DNA of 64,000 bases from assembly GCA_910584375.1 (NCBI GenBank), contig CAJUAH010000008.1, positions 1-64,000 of the forward strand, written 5' to 3'. The DNA is from an uncultured Acetatifactor sp. (lineage in GTDB: Bacteria; Bacillota; Clostridia; Lachnospirales; Lachnospiraceae). The notes under the pieces are model-generated. The model was not told the DNA's origin and made no database searches. It worked only from the letters and a program-made list of their open reading frames with translations. Made by a program: the position numbers and the translations under genes. Positions 42,402-51,073 of this stretch are shown one piece after another. How positions within the stretch are numbered: position 1 is the first letter of the stretch; the number at the start of each line of letters is the position of its first letter.

Positions 42402-45014
42402 TTAAGAATCAAAGCGCTGTTTCCCTTCTTTGCGAACATATTGCCGGACTACCCTTTTCAGCATGTCTATATCGATGGGTTTCGCCAGATGAACATCCAT
42501 ACCGGCACTGAGAGCCTCCCGTTCATCCTCCGCAAAGGCGTTGGCAGTCATGGCTATGATCGGGATCCGAGCCGCATCCTCTCGCTCCAAAGCCCTGATT
42601 GCCCTGGTAGCGTCATAGCCGTTCATCACCGGCATCTGCACATCCATCAAAATAGCGTCAAACTCGCCCTCGTCAGATTGCTCAAAACGCTCCAGCACCA
42701 GCTGACCGTTCCCGGCGATCACACAGCTTGCGCCCTCCAGCGTCAGGATTTCTGTCAGGATCTCCGCATTGATATCATTGTCTTCCGCAGCCAGAAAATG
42801 CAGACCTTCCAGGCCTTCCGCCCCGGCGCTTTCCGGCTCCTGTGAGTTCCCCGCCGCCTCGGCCCGTATCTCTGTCACCTTATCCTTAAGCGCAGATAAA
42901 AAGAACGGTTTTTCCAGGACGCCGGTACATTCCAACTTGAGAGCCTCCTCCATGGAATCCCGGCTATCCCCGCCAAGGGCTGTCATAAGCAAAACAGGGA
43001 CTGTCCGGGGCAATACTTTTCTGATCTCTTCCACTGCCGAAACGCCTCCCGTGTTTGGATCGTCCCAATCCATCAAAACCATCTGGCAGTCTCCCCTTGA
43101 TCCGCCGTCCCGCAGTACGCGCGCCGCCTCTTCTCCGCCGTCCACGATATCAACTGTGATGCCCATATCGTTTATGAGCGTGCGCACGGTATCGCGGTCC
43201 TGCATGTTCCCAATCACAGCCAATATGCGGGATATCCCGCTTTTTTCCCGGAACAGCTTATCCGTCTGCCCTTCCGGTATGCGGAACTCCAATTCCACCC
43301 GAAAGAGACTGCCCTTGTTCACCTCACTGGACACTTGGATGGTTCCGCCCATAAGCTCCACTATATTTTTCGTGATCGCCATCCCGAGACCGGTGCCCTG
43401 CACCTTGTTTGTGGTGCTGTTCTCCGCCCGGGTGAACGCGTCAAAGATTGTCTTTAAATATTCCTGCGTCATCCCATATCCGTCGTCCTCCACATCAATA
43501 CGGATATGTTCAAACTGGCTGGCCCGCTGTCCCAGACCGATAATGCGGAACCAGATATGGCCTCCCTCCGGCGTATATTTGACGGCGTTGGATAAAAGGT
43601 TGATCAGGATCTGGTTGATCCTCGTCTCGTCGCCTATCAGATACTCATGCCGGATATCCTTCACTTCCACCTGAAAATGCTGGGATTTGGCTGCAGCCAT
43701 GGGACGGATGATGGCATCCACAGAAGACACCAGGTCGCCGAGGGTGAACTCCTCCAGGTTGAGTACGACTTTTCCGCTCTCTATTTTGGATACGTCCAGG
43801 ACATCGTTGATCAGGCTCAGCAAATGCTGCCCGGAGGCCGTGATCTTTCGGGTGTATTCCCGCACTTTGTCCGGATTGTCCGCATCCCGGGCCAGCAGAG
43901 TGGTAAATCCCAGAACGGCGTTCATGGGGGTACGGATATCATGGGACATATTGGACAGGAACATGGTCTTGGAATTGCTGGCCAGCTGGGCTGCATGCAA
44001 TGCCTCCGCCAGCTGTTTGCTGTGTAATTCCCTCTCCGCCTCCCGCTCTCTCCTGACCTTGTTCTGCTGTCTCTGGTTAAAATAGTACAGCATACAACAC
44101 AGGAAAAAGGCAATCAGCATAACCGTTACCACGATAAAGATATTCTGGTTGACAGTCTTTCCCTCCTGCTGTATGGCCTCAACCGGTACATAGCCTGTCA
44201 AAAACAGCGAACCGCCATTCACTGTCCACATGTAGTTCAGCGCGCTGTTTCCGCGTATGTCATGGTAAAACATCAGGTTTTTTCCATTTTGCACACACTC
44301 TGCCACCTCGGCGCGCAGATCCTCCTCCAGGATATCATTGGCCCTGTAATAGTCCGCCAGATTAATGTGTCCCGCGCTTCGCTCCCCCATCCCCTTGGGC
44401 TTGAGGACAAATCTCTCCGTCCTGGCGTCCATGATGTAGAGCATGGCGCGGTTATCATAAAATCCGTTGGGAAGGGATCTGTCCAGGGAATCAAAAGTAT
44501 ATTCCACATAGAGCATGCCAATCTCACGGTCATCTTTTATCACAGGACATTTGAGCGAATAGGCCCATGTACCCATATAGTTCAGATAGGAGCTGGACAT
44601 TTCCAGGCCGTCCACCGTCCACCCGGAAGAGAAATCCATCCCCTCCTCGGTAAATATTTCTCCCGTGCTGGAAATTCCTTCTGTTTCCCCTGCCAAAACC
44701 AGGGAAATCTTCACCATAGTCTGGTTTTTCCGGTATGAACGAACATACTCCTCAGGGTTCTCCCATCTGGCGATCTCCAGCGCCATCAGCTTTTGGAACT
44801 CCGCCTCTTTATTCAGTATAGCCTCGATGGTACATTGTATCAGATCCAGACTTTCGTTCAGATTCTGAACAGCAGCCTCCGACATCTCCCGAGTCGTTTT
44901 TCGCGCCACGGAAAATACCACTGTGCCCAGAACAGCAAATACTATAATAATAGAAAAAAGCAAAGGAAACCCCTTGTTTGTTCCGCCTCTGTTTTTTTTC
45001 TCTTTTACCCTCAT
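42402..45014 (-). CDS. hybrid sensor histidine kinase with two receiver domains
   Basis: An 870-residue protein. A membrane helix at 15-37, an extracellular Cache-like sensor to about 285, a second helix at about 290-312, a coiled coil, and the phosphoacceptor box FLSNMSHDIRTPMNAVLGF near 360. The ATPase has N box INLLSNAVKYT, G1 DVEDDGYGM and G2 TGLGMAITK. The first receiver (about 595-715) has its aspartate in QMVLMDWDDP. The second (about 735-860) is canonical, with AILMDVQMPVMNG and AKPIDID. No Hpt domain. Start ATG 45014 follows GAGGTAAGGCGG. A solute-binding lipoprotein gene follows directly. Confidence 0.92.
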   Translation of the reverse strand: MRVKEKKNRGGTNKGFPLLFSIIIVFAVLGTVVFSVARKTTREMSEAAVQNLNESLDLIQCTIEAILNKEAEFQKLMALEIARWENPEEYVRSYRKNQTMVKISLVLAGETEGISSTGEIFTEEGMDFSSGWTVDGLEMSSSYLNYMGTWAYSLKCPVIKDDREIGMLYVEYTFDSLDRSLPNGFYDNRAMLYIMDARTERFVLKPKGMGERSAGHINLADYYRANDILEEDLRAEVAECVQNGKNLMFYHDIRGNSALNYMWTVNGGSLFLTGYVPVEAIQQEGKTVNQNIFIVVTVMLIAFFLCCMLYYFNQRQQNKVRREREAERELHSKQLAEALHAAQLASNSKTMFLSNMSHDIRTPMNAVLGFTTLLARDADNPDKVREYTRKITASGQHLLSLINDVLDVSKIESGKVVLNLEEFTLGDLVSSVDAIIRPMAAAKSQHFQVEVKDIRHEYLIGDETRINQILINLLSNAVKYTPEGGHIWFRIIGLGQRASQFEHIRIDVEDDGYGMTQEYLKTIFDAFTRAENSTTNKVQGTGLGMAITKNIVELMGGTIQVSSEVNKGSLFRVELEFRIPEGQTDKLFREKSGISRILAVIGNMQDRDTVRTLINDMGITVDIVDGGEEAARVLRDGGSRGDCQMVLMDWDDPNTGGVSAVEEIRKVLPRTVPVLLMTALGGDSRDSMEEALKLECTGVLEKPFFLSALKDKVTEIRAEAAGNSQEPESAGAEGLEGLHFLAAEDNDINAEILTEILTLEGASCVIAGNGQLVLERFEQSDEGEFDAILMDVQMPVMNGYDATRAIRALEREDAARIPIIAMTANAFAEDEREALSAGMDVHLAKPIDIDMLKRVVRQYVRKEGKQRFDS

Positions 45015-45119
45015 TACCGCCTTACCTCGATCTCCCCATACTGTATAATATACCCCCAACTCTCATTTTGTGAGGCGATCTGCCATCATGCCCAAGACCC
45101 GTTTTTGTTTCGCAGCCGC

Positions 45120-46631
45120 CTATATTATTTCATAATTCTCACCTAACTGCTTATGTTTGATAATAAAAATATTTTGTGGATTGTCGCAGTACGCCGCCAG
45201 ATAGTCGCCGGGTACACCCAGCATATAGCCGTCCTCATCCCACAGCGTGAACAGTTTAACTCCCTTTTCCAGTTCTTTTATGTAGACCTGAAGATTGGCG
45301 TTGGGACAGCACGACCTGGCATAATCCTGTATATGGAAGGTAATATTCTTGGCCTGGTTTTTTATCGTAGGCTCATAGGAAGTCACCGCTTTCCAGTCAA
45401 ATCTCTCCTCCATAATATCATAATAGGGCTCAAACTGACTGCTGCTGGTCTGGATGATGTCCCCGTCGTCCTCCAGCACCAGATATGTGCCTTCGGCCAC
45501 GTTCAGGTTCAGCGTCACATCTCCTTCCTGTGTGCGGAGAATCGCCGTTTTTCCGATCCCCTCTATAGTGTCCACCCGCACATAACCCATCAGATCGGGG
45601 CGCTTACGGTAGCGGGGCAGTCCTGTCAGGTCGATCCGGTACTCTTTGGCGTCTATCACCATAAATTCCGCGAAATACTGATTCATACGGCTGTTGAAAT
45701 AAGCATCCGCGTGGAGAGCGCCGTTTTTCTCCCCATACAGCCTTTTACTGATATAGCCGCCCGACTTTTCCGCATGGCCGCCGCCGGAGCCGATACCCTT
45801 CGTCAAATAGGCCGCCAGTTCGTTGGCGTTGACCTCCCGGATACAGCTGCGCACGGAGATCTTGTAGCCGTCGTTTATCTCGTTGTAGACCAGACACACA
45901 TCGATCTCGTCCACCTGCAGCAAAAAATCACTGATCAGCCCCAGAATGTTGGGATCGCAGGGCTGCGAATGTATTACCGCAAAACGGTATTCATCGTTGT
46001 AGCTGTAGCGGATCATTGCGATACCCGCAATCATCAGCTCCTGCAGGGACAGGTTGGAGTTGCGGAACATGGTGAGCAGCCTCTTGTTGGTGTTGAGAGT
46101 TTCCCACATGTCCATATCCCGGGGGTTGTGCATCTCCGAGAGCTGATTGGTGTCCGTGTACAGGCCATAATACAGCGCCGTCCCCAGAACTATGTCCTCA
46201 TTGACCGGATAGTCTTCCTCACACAGCATGGTCCACACCAGCGTACAGCAGCTGCCCAGATCGGACTGTATACGGCTCATGGGCATGTTTTCGATCTCTA
46301 TGCGGTGGTGATCTATCACAGCCACCCGTTGCGCCTCAAAGCGGGTCACGTTGCCCGCCCCATATTGACAGTCTACAGTGATCAAAAGGCCCGGGAAGGG
46401 TTGCTGCCCTTCCCGCTCCACATACTCTACAGGAAGTTCTAACTTGTCGCACATCATGCGCAGATTGGCTTTCTGTATTTTGGAGAAACCGCTGTAGATC
46501 ATGCGCACTTCTTTCCCCCTGCTGCGGAAATAACAGTACAGTCCATAGGCAGAGCCCAGCGCGTCCGCGTCCGGATTGTCGTGACATTGTATCGTTATGG
46601 GGTTGTATTGTTCCAGATCTGCCAGTCTCAT
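45120..46631 (-). CDS. DHH-family phosphoesterase
   Basis: A 503-residue protein. The DHH domain has the metal motifs HDNPDADALGSA near residue 17, LLITVDCQ, and AVIDHHRIE near 110. DHHA1 follows with GSGGGHAEKSGG near 285. The last 200 residues (from about 330) are an extra domain I do not recognise. Relatives include oligoribonuclease NrnA and cyclic-dinucleotide phosphodiesterases; this length and the extra domain fit neither exactly. No membrane helices. AAGGAGAA precedes the start. It follows the AICAR transformylase gene by 65 bases on the same strand. Confidence 0.85.
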   Translation of the reverse strand: MRLADLEQYNPITIQCHDNPDADALGSAYGLYCYFRSRGKEVRMIYSGFSKIQKANLRMMCDKLELPVEYVEREGQQPFPGLLITVDCQYGAGNVTRFEAQRVAVIDHHRIEIENMPMSRIQSDLGSCCTLVWTMLCEEDYPVNEDIVLGTALYYGLYTDTNQLSEMHNPRDMDMWETLNTNKRLLTMFRNSNLSLQELMIAGIAMIRYSYNDEYRFAVIHSQPCDPNILGLISDFLLQVDEIDVCLVYNEINDGYKISVRSCIREVNANELAAYLTKGIGSGGGHAEKSGGYISKRLYGEKNGALHADAYFNSRMNQYFAEFMVIDAKEYRIDLTGLPRYRKRPDLMGYVRVDTIEGIGKTAILRTQEGDVTLNLNVAEGTYLVLEDDGDIIQTSSSQFEPYYDIMEERFDWKAVTSYEPTIKNQAKNITFHIQDYARSCCPNANLQVYIKELEKGVKLFTLWDEDGYMLGVPGDYLAAYCDNPQNIFIIKHKQLGENYEII

Positions 46632-46696
46632 GTTCTGTTATTCTCCTTATCTCCGGCCGGGAAAACGGCCCTCTGTCTGCTGTATTCCCCGGCATA

Positions 46697-47875
46697 TTAA
46701 TGATGGAACAGACGTATGCCGGTAAACACCATCACCATATCATATTTGTCACAGCACTCTATCACCAGATCGTCCCGCACGGAACCGCCGGGCTGGGCAA
46801 TGTATTTTACGCCGCTCTTATGCGCTCTCTCAATGTTGTCGGAAAAGGGAAAGAATGCGTCGGAGCCCAGCGTCACATCCGTGTTGCCGTCCAGCCACGC
46901 CCTCTTTTCCTCCGGGGTGAACACGGGGGGTTTTACCTTGAAGATCTTCTGCCATGCTCCCTCCGCCAGCACATCCATGTATTCTTCTCCTATATAGAGG
47001 TCGATGGCGTTGTCCCTGTCCGCCCTGCCGATGCTGTCCAAAAACTCCAGGCCCAATACCTGGGGAGCCTGGCGCAGATACCAGTTGTCCGCCTTGCTGC
47101 CCGCCAGTCTGGTGCAGTGAATCCGGGACTGCTGCCCCGCGCCGATACCGATGGCCTGTCCGCCCTTCACATAGCACACAGAGTTGGACTGGGTGTACTT
47201 TAAGGTGATCAGCGCGATCTTCATATCGATCAGAGCCTCCTCGGGAACGCTCCGGTTCTCAGTCACAAAGTTGGACAGCAGGTCGCCGTTTATATCCAGC
47301 TCGTTCCTGCCCTGCTCAAAGGTGATCCCGTACACCTGCTTTTTTTCCAAAGGAGCAGGCTGGTAGGAGGGATCGATCCGGATCACATTGTAATTGCCTT
47401 TTTTCTTTGCTTTCAGTATCTCCAGCGCCTCCTCGGTGTAGCCGGGAGCGATAACGCCGTCGGATACCTCTCGCTTGATGAGTCGGGCCGTGTCCCCGTC
47501 GCATGTGTCGGACAGGGCGATAAAATCTCCAAAGGAGGACATTCTGTCCGCGCCTCTGGCACGGGCATAGGCACAGGCCAGAGGAGATAACTCACCCAGG
47601 TCGTCCACCCAGTAGATCCTGGCCAGGGTCTCCGTCAGAGGCAGACCCACCGCCGCGCCTGCCGGGGAGACATGCTTAAAGGAGGTTGCGGCAGGCAGGC
47701 CGGTGGCCTCCTTCAGCTCCTTTACCAGCTGCCAGCCGTTGAATGCGTCCAGGAAATTGATGTATCCGGGTTTGCCGTTTAAAACGGTGACGGGCAGGGC
47801 GCTGCCGTCCTCCATGTAAATCCTGGAAGGTTTTTGATTGGGGTTACATCCGTATTTTAATTCGATCTCGTTCAT
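46697..47875 (-). CDS. AICAR transformylase without cyclohydrolase domain
   Basis: A 392-residue enzyme that formylates AICAR (ZMP) to FAICAR using 10-formyl-THF. It corresponds to the C-terminal half of PurH: CNPNQKPSRIY at the start, KHVSPAGAAVGLPL with the active-site Lys-His, YTQSNSVCYVKGGQAIGIGA, and SDAFFPFSDNIERA near the end. The usual N-terminal IMP cyclohydrolase is absent and is supplied by the preceding gene. ATG 47875 is used, behind AGGAGAA; the longer frame runs into purO. It lies under the ZTP riboswitch, which senses the substrate of this enzyme. Confidence 0.92.
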   Translation of the reverse strand: MNEIELKYGCNPNQKPSRIYMEDGSALPVTVLNGKPGYINFLDAFNGWQLVKELKEATGLPAATSFKHVSPAGAAVGLPLTETLARIYWVDDLGELSPLACAYARARGADRMSSFGDFIALSDTCDGDTARLIKREVSDGVIAPGYTEEALEILKAKKKGNYNVIRIDPSYQPAPLEKKQVYGITFEQGRNELDINGDLLSNFVTENRSVPEEALIDMKIALITLKYTQSNSVCYVKGGQAIGIGAGQQSRIHCTRLAGSKADNWYLRQAPQVLGLEFLDSIGRADRDNAIDLYIGEEYMDVLAEGAWQKIFKVKPPVFTPEEKRAWLDGNTDVTLGSDAFFPFSDNIERAHKSGVKYIAQPGGSVRDDLVIECCDKYDMVMVFTGIRLFHH

Positions 47876-47894
47876 GATATTATTCTCCTGCTCT

Positions 47895-48602
47895 CTATTG
47901 GTTTTTGTTGATGATCCTGGAAACGTACTTTCCTGTGGCAATGTCGATATACCGCACGAACAGGGACACTTTGTTCTCCTCATTCAGGCTGTTCCACAGC
48001 ATGTCCGTGAACGCGTCCATGTCATCCGTCATCTCAACGCTCTTCGGCTCGCCCTCGAAACTGGGCAGCGGATTGCCGTCATGCATGTAAGTATGGATAA
48101 AATGTCCCTCCCCCTTGAGCGGCGTCTCATAGGCGAAGGTATTGCGCACACAGGAGGAGCCGTCGCCGTGGTTGCTCTTTAATATGGACATGGCGTAGCT
48201 GTATCTGCCGTTCCCAATATGCATGATGCCGGATATCCTGGGCGTAAAGTTGGGGCCGTCGGGCTCAAATTCCCTGCCGCGCAGAGACTGCTCGAAAGTC
48301 AGCTGGTGATCCATGCCCTCGTAGATCGTGTCTGTCTGGTCTCCGTTGGTCACGATGGTCTTGTTGCCCAGCACGCGCACCGGAGCGTAGATAATCAGAC
48401 TGGGATCTTCCAGTTTGGAAGGGTCAAAAGCCTGGGTGCGGATTCCCTCTCCGTCGGCCACAAAGATGCGGTTGCGGCTGTTAGAGCTCCTGCCCATGAT
48501 AAAATATGCTGTGACCGCATGGCTTGCGTCCGGCGTCAGACCCATCACGATACCTCTGCCGGGATACGCGTTGTTTTCCAGTTCCTGTTTTAGTGATATC
48601 AT
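47895..48602 (-). CDS. purO: PurO-type IMP cyclohydrolase
   Basis: A 235-residue enzyme of the archaeal-type IMP cyclohydrolase family, closing FAICAR to IMP. Diagnostic stretches are NAYPGRGIVMG at residues 10-20, AYFIMGRSSNSRNRIF near 33, and TPRISGIMHI near 118. ATG 48602 follows AGGAGG by seven bases. It is 19 bases from the AICAR transformylase gene. Together they replace bifunctional PurH. The ZTP riboswitch lies directly upstream. Confidence 0.9.
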   Translation of the reverse strand: MISLKQELENNAYPGRGIVMGLTPDASHAVTAYFIMGRSSNSRNRIFVADGEGIRTQAFDPSKLEDPSLIIYAPVRVLGNKTIVTNGDQTDTIYEGMDHQLTFEQSLRGREFEPDGPNFTPRISGIMHIGNGRYSYAMSILKSNHGDGSSCVRNTFAYETPLKGEGHFIHTYMHDGNPLPSFEGEPKSVEMTDDMDAFTDMLWNSLNEENKVSLFVRYIDIATGKYVSRIINKNQ

Positions 48603-48616
48603 ACCGTACCTCCTAT

Positions 48617-48745
48617 GAATTAAAATAACCACCTGGGCATACACAGTCAAGGTGGCTGCCCAGGCGGTCGGCTTGTTTTACGTTTGCACTTCCCATGGGT
48701 CATCCCATAACAGCTTTCGCTGTCTTTCCGCCAGTCGTGTAACGA
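48617..48745 (-). ncRNA. ZTP (pfl) riboswitch with overlapping terminator
   Basis: The minus strand carries both halves of the pfl motif: ACACGACTGGCGG at about 48728-48740 and ACCGCCTGGGCA at 48657-48668, joined by hairpins. The second half also pairs with TGCCCAGGTGGT (48628-48639; 11 of 12 positions), followed by TTATTTTAATT. The terminator thus uses the conserved CCGCCTGGGC, so ZMP/ZTP binding should prevent termination and switch the purine genes on. Position right before purO and AICAR transformylase fits exactly. Confidence 0.92.
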
Positions 48746-48753
48746 TTAATTAT

Positions 48754-48782
48754 ATAGTACATGGTTTACGCCGTTTTGGCAA
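48754..48782 (-). promoter_or_regulatory. promoter of the purO operon
   Basis: TTGCCA, 17 bases, TACTAT on the minus strand, just upstream of the riboswitch aptamer. Confidence 0.65.
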
Positions 48783-48804
48783 GTGCGGAAACCAAAAAAA
48801 TGCA

Positions 48805-49323
48805 TTATGACAAAATTTTGCGAAAATCCCCAAAGCTGCCTGTTTTTGCCGCTGCCCTATGCCATCCCCTGAGTGTTTCCGTGTCGCTCTCCTGCGCAAT
48901 ACGGGTGCGGATATCTGCCGGAATCTCCCCAAGCTCCTCCAGCAGATCCAGTATTGACTGACCTATTCCCTCATTTCTACCTTCATTTCTGCCTTCATGC
49001 CAACTGTCCCAGATAATACCCTCCGATAGACTACACATCTTTTGCATTTTCCCTTCTATCCCTACCGTCATAACCATACCATGCTCCTTTTCCAATATCT
49101 CTTTTTTCTTCTCCACATCCATACCGGAAAACAGCGTTTCCAGCATCGCGATCAGTTCATTCCCGGATGGTTCCCCCTCCCAGCCCTTTCGGATATTGAC
49201 GATCACGCCCTGCGCCAGCCCGATCCTGTGGGAAACTTTCTTCTGGGCGTCATAGGCGGCTGCCTCCCGCGCTGCCGCCACCGCCTGGGACAGATACGTG
49301 TCCCCAACCTGTTTTTTCTTCAA
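48805..49323 (-). CDS. Rpn-like hypothetical protein with TTG start
   Basis: A 172-residue protein. I take TTG 49323 because GGGAGG sits six bases before it; the earlier ATG at 49359 has none. The C-terminus (SILDLLEELGEIP and ETLRGWHRAAAKTGSFGDF) matches the tail common in Rpn/PD-(D/E)XK transposase-like proteins of gut Clostridia, and a short HEGRNEGRNEG repeat precedes it. The nuclease domain itself is not recognisable, so this is either a short family member or the distal part of a decayed gene. A promoter lies about 190 bases upstream. Confidence 0.55.
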   Translation of the reverse strand: MKKKQVGDTYLSQAVAAAREAAAYDAQKKVSHRIGLAQGVIVNIRKGWEGEPSGNELIAMLETLFSGMDVEKKKEILEKEHGMVMTVGIEGKMQKMCSLSEGIIWDSWHEGRNEGRNEGIGQSILDLLEELGEIPADIRTRIAQESDTETLRGWHRAAAKTGSFGDFRKILS

Positions 49324-49517
49324 TTTGTACCTCCCTGCTCTGCATGTGTACGATCGCATCGCCAGGCGGAAGATACAAAATACATTCCAGATACCCTACC
49401 CAGAAAATCTCCCGCCTGTTTTCAGTTACTTTCCCTTTGGATTCCAAGCATAGACTTTCTGATGATCTGAAATAAGAAGTGTTCATCAACCGTGAAAAGA
49501 ATATATGCTTTGAAAGT

Positions 49518-49546
49518 ATAGTAGCATAGGTGATAAGGAATTGCAA
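49518..49546 (-). promoter_or_regulatory. extended -10 promoter, Rpn-like gene
   Basis: TTGCAA, 17 bases and TACTAT on the minus strand, with TGC directly before the -10. Confidence 0.55.
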
Positions 49547-49578
49547 GAATATTTTCCTATAAAATCTTTGGAAAAACC

Positions 49579-49618
49579 CCGTCCCGCATGTTCTCTGTTA
49601 CCTCTACATGCGGGACGG
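49579..49618 (-). terminator. intrinsic terminator of the surface-protein gene
   Basis: CCGTCCCGCATG and CATGCGGGACGG pair perfectly over 12 bases. Read leftward they are followed by GGTTTTT, 16 bases after the stop at 49634. Confidence 0.8.
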
Positions 49619-49633
49619 AAAAATTTTTACGCG

Positions 49634-50959
49634 TTACGCTGTATGGCCGGTGATCTCTTTCCATTCTTCACCCGCGTTTTTGCCGATGCTGTGATAATAG
49701 ACCAGCAGAATAAATATCGCTGTAAGCGCAATGCACTTTCTGGGCTTTCCGCCCCGTCTGGCCCAGGCCACAAGCCGGGAGACAAGCGCGTTCTTTGTCT
49801 CCTCCGTCATCCCGCCTTTTCGATCCGAAAAATACAGGAGCAGATAGGCAAAACCCGCGATCATGGCAAGAGTGGCGTACAACTCTATGGCTGTCGCGTC
49901 CCCGGTTACAGGCTCTTTGTCCCTGACCGGAGAGGGTTGTAGGACATCGTGGGAAGAGTTACTACCTGTGATGTCTTTACCGCCGTCATTGCTATCGTTG
50001 TTCCCATTTCCGGCGTTACCGCCATTTCCTCCGCCGTTATTCTCATTGCCGCCATTTCCGCCCTGATCGCCGCTGATGTTGTTAGGCGTATCCCTATAGA
50101 TGATCGCATATATGGAGAAACGGTCTGTTTCTATGGTAATGGTATTCGGATCGCTGTCCAGATCCGTCAGTGTTTCAGCCTGTCCATTATGCATGCGGAT
50201 CACCGCATAGGCTCTGGTGTTTACGCTGTCCGTATTTCTCATACTCTCCGGCACGGCAATGACAAGCCTTATCTTATTCGCCGTTTCGGTTATATCCTCG
50301 CGGGTTTCCCCGACCAGCTTATACAGGTCAATATGCAGATACTGTCCCACGCTGAAACCGTTCAGCGCCTGCTCTATGCTCTTCTTATCCGTATCGCTCA
50401 CAGTGTTTCCGGCGTCCTGTACTTCCAGAACGATGCTGATATCGGTTCCGTTCTGCACCTGCTGCTTTTCCTCCGGCGTAACGGTTCCGGTTCCCGACTC
50501 CGTTCCCGTTGCCGGGATGGTCCCCGTTTCCCTGTACTGGCAGGTCCGGCAGTCCCTGTGCCTTGTCCCTGTCTCGGTTGCCGTTGCCCCTTTGTCTGTT
50601 ACCCAGTCTCCAAAATTGTGATCTTCTCTGTCAGTCTCGGCGCCGCAGGAGCAGATTTTCCAATGCTGCACATCATCATGTTGCCAATCCTCATAGTTGT
50701 GGGTATGACTTTCTCCCGTCGCTGGCGCAATCTGATACCCGCACACCGTACAGGTCTGGGGCGTTGTCTCCGTTGCCGCCGCCTCCGATTTTCCGTCGAT
50801 CAGCAAACCGGAGAGCGTCGCCGTATACCCTTTCAGTCCTTCGGATCCATCCAAAAATCTTGTCATTTCATCCGCCAAGCTCCCGGATCGGGCATTTTCT
50901 TTTATTACATCACAAAAATACACGCAAATGACACATATTACAAAATTAACGGGTTTCAT
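49634..50959 (-). CDS. surface-protein-like gene with CxxCG modules, start uncertain
   Basis: About 441 residues if started at ATG 50959. The first residues (NFVICVICVYF) could be a weak signal segment, but no ribosome site is present, and the upstream 108 codons are antisense to the regulator at 51074. Residues 60-165 hold cysteine pairs in modules like those of the lipoprotein at 5871 (CTVCGYQIAPATGESHTHNY, WKICSCGAETDREDHNFGDW, CRTCQYRETG). A folded domain follows, then a Gly/Asn linker, a membrane helix near 360-380, a basic stretch and a second hydrophobic segment. Probably a cell-wall or membrane protein whose 5' end is missing or degraded. Confidence 0.55.
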   Translation of the reverse strand: MKPVNFVICVICVYFCDVIKENARSGSLADEMTRFLDGSEGLKGYTATLSGLLIDGKSEAAATETTPQTCTVCGYQIAPATGESHTHNYEDWQHDDVQHWKICSCGAETDREDHNFGDWVTDKGATATETGTRHRDCRTCQYRETGTIPATGTESGTGTVTPEEKQQVQNGTDISIVLEVQDAGNTVSDTDKKSIEQALNGFSVGQYLHIDLYKLVGETREDITETANKIRLVIAVPESMRNTDSVNTRAYAVIRMHNGQAETLTDLDSDPNTITIETDRFSIYAIIYRDTPNNISGDQGGNGGNENNGGGNGGNAGNGNNDSNDGGKDITGSNSSHDVLQPSPVRDKEPVTGDATAIELYATLAMIAGFAYLLLYFSDRKGGMTEETKNALVSRLVAWARRGGKPRKCIALTAIFILLVYYHSIGKNAGEEWKEITGHTA

Positions 50960-50996
50960 GACGAAAATAGCAGAAAAGTTGATTGCAAACCGATAG

Positions 50997-51025
50997 TTGG
51001 AAAAATCGTTGTTCTCTGGTATACT
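50997..51025 (+). promoter_or_regulatory. promoter for the orphan LytTR regulator
   Basis: TTGGAA, 17 bases, TATACT, 49 bases before the ATG at 51074. Confidence 0.6.
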
Positions 51026-51073
51026 ATGTATGAACGTAGCGAACAAATAAGGAGACAGGGAGGAAAGATCACT

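Larger units (their letters stand above)
49324..49633. other. intergenic with promoter and terminator
   Basis: This is 310 bases holding the promoter of the Rpn-like gene (49518-49546), an unusually long leader of about 190 bases, and the terminator of the surface-protein gene (49579-49618). Frames here overlap in the wrong phase and lack ribosome sites. Confidence 0.5.

Noticed and set aside
49949..51073. Upstream extension of the orphan LytTR regulator
   Set aside because: The extension lies antisense to another gene and before the promoter; the real start is ATG 51074.
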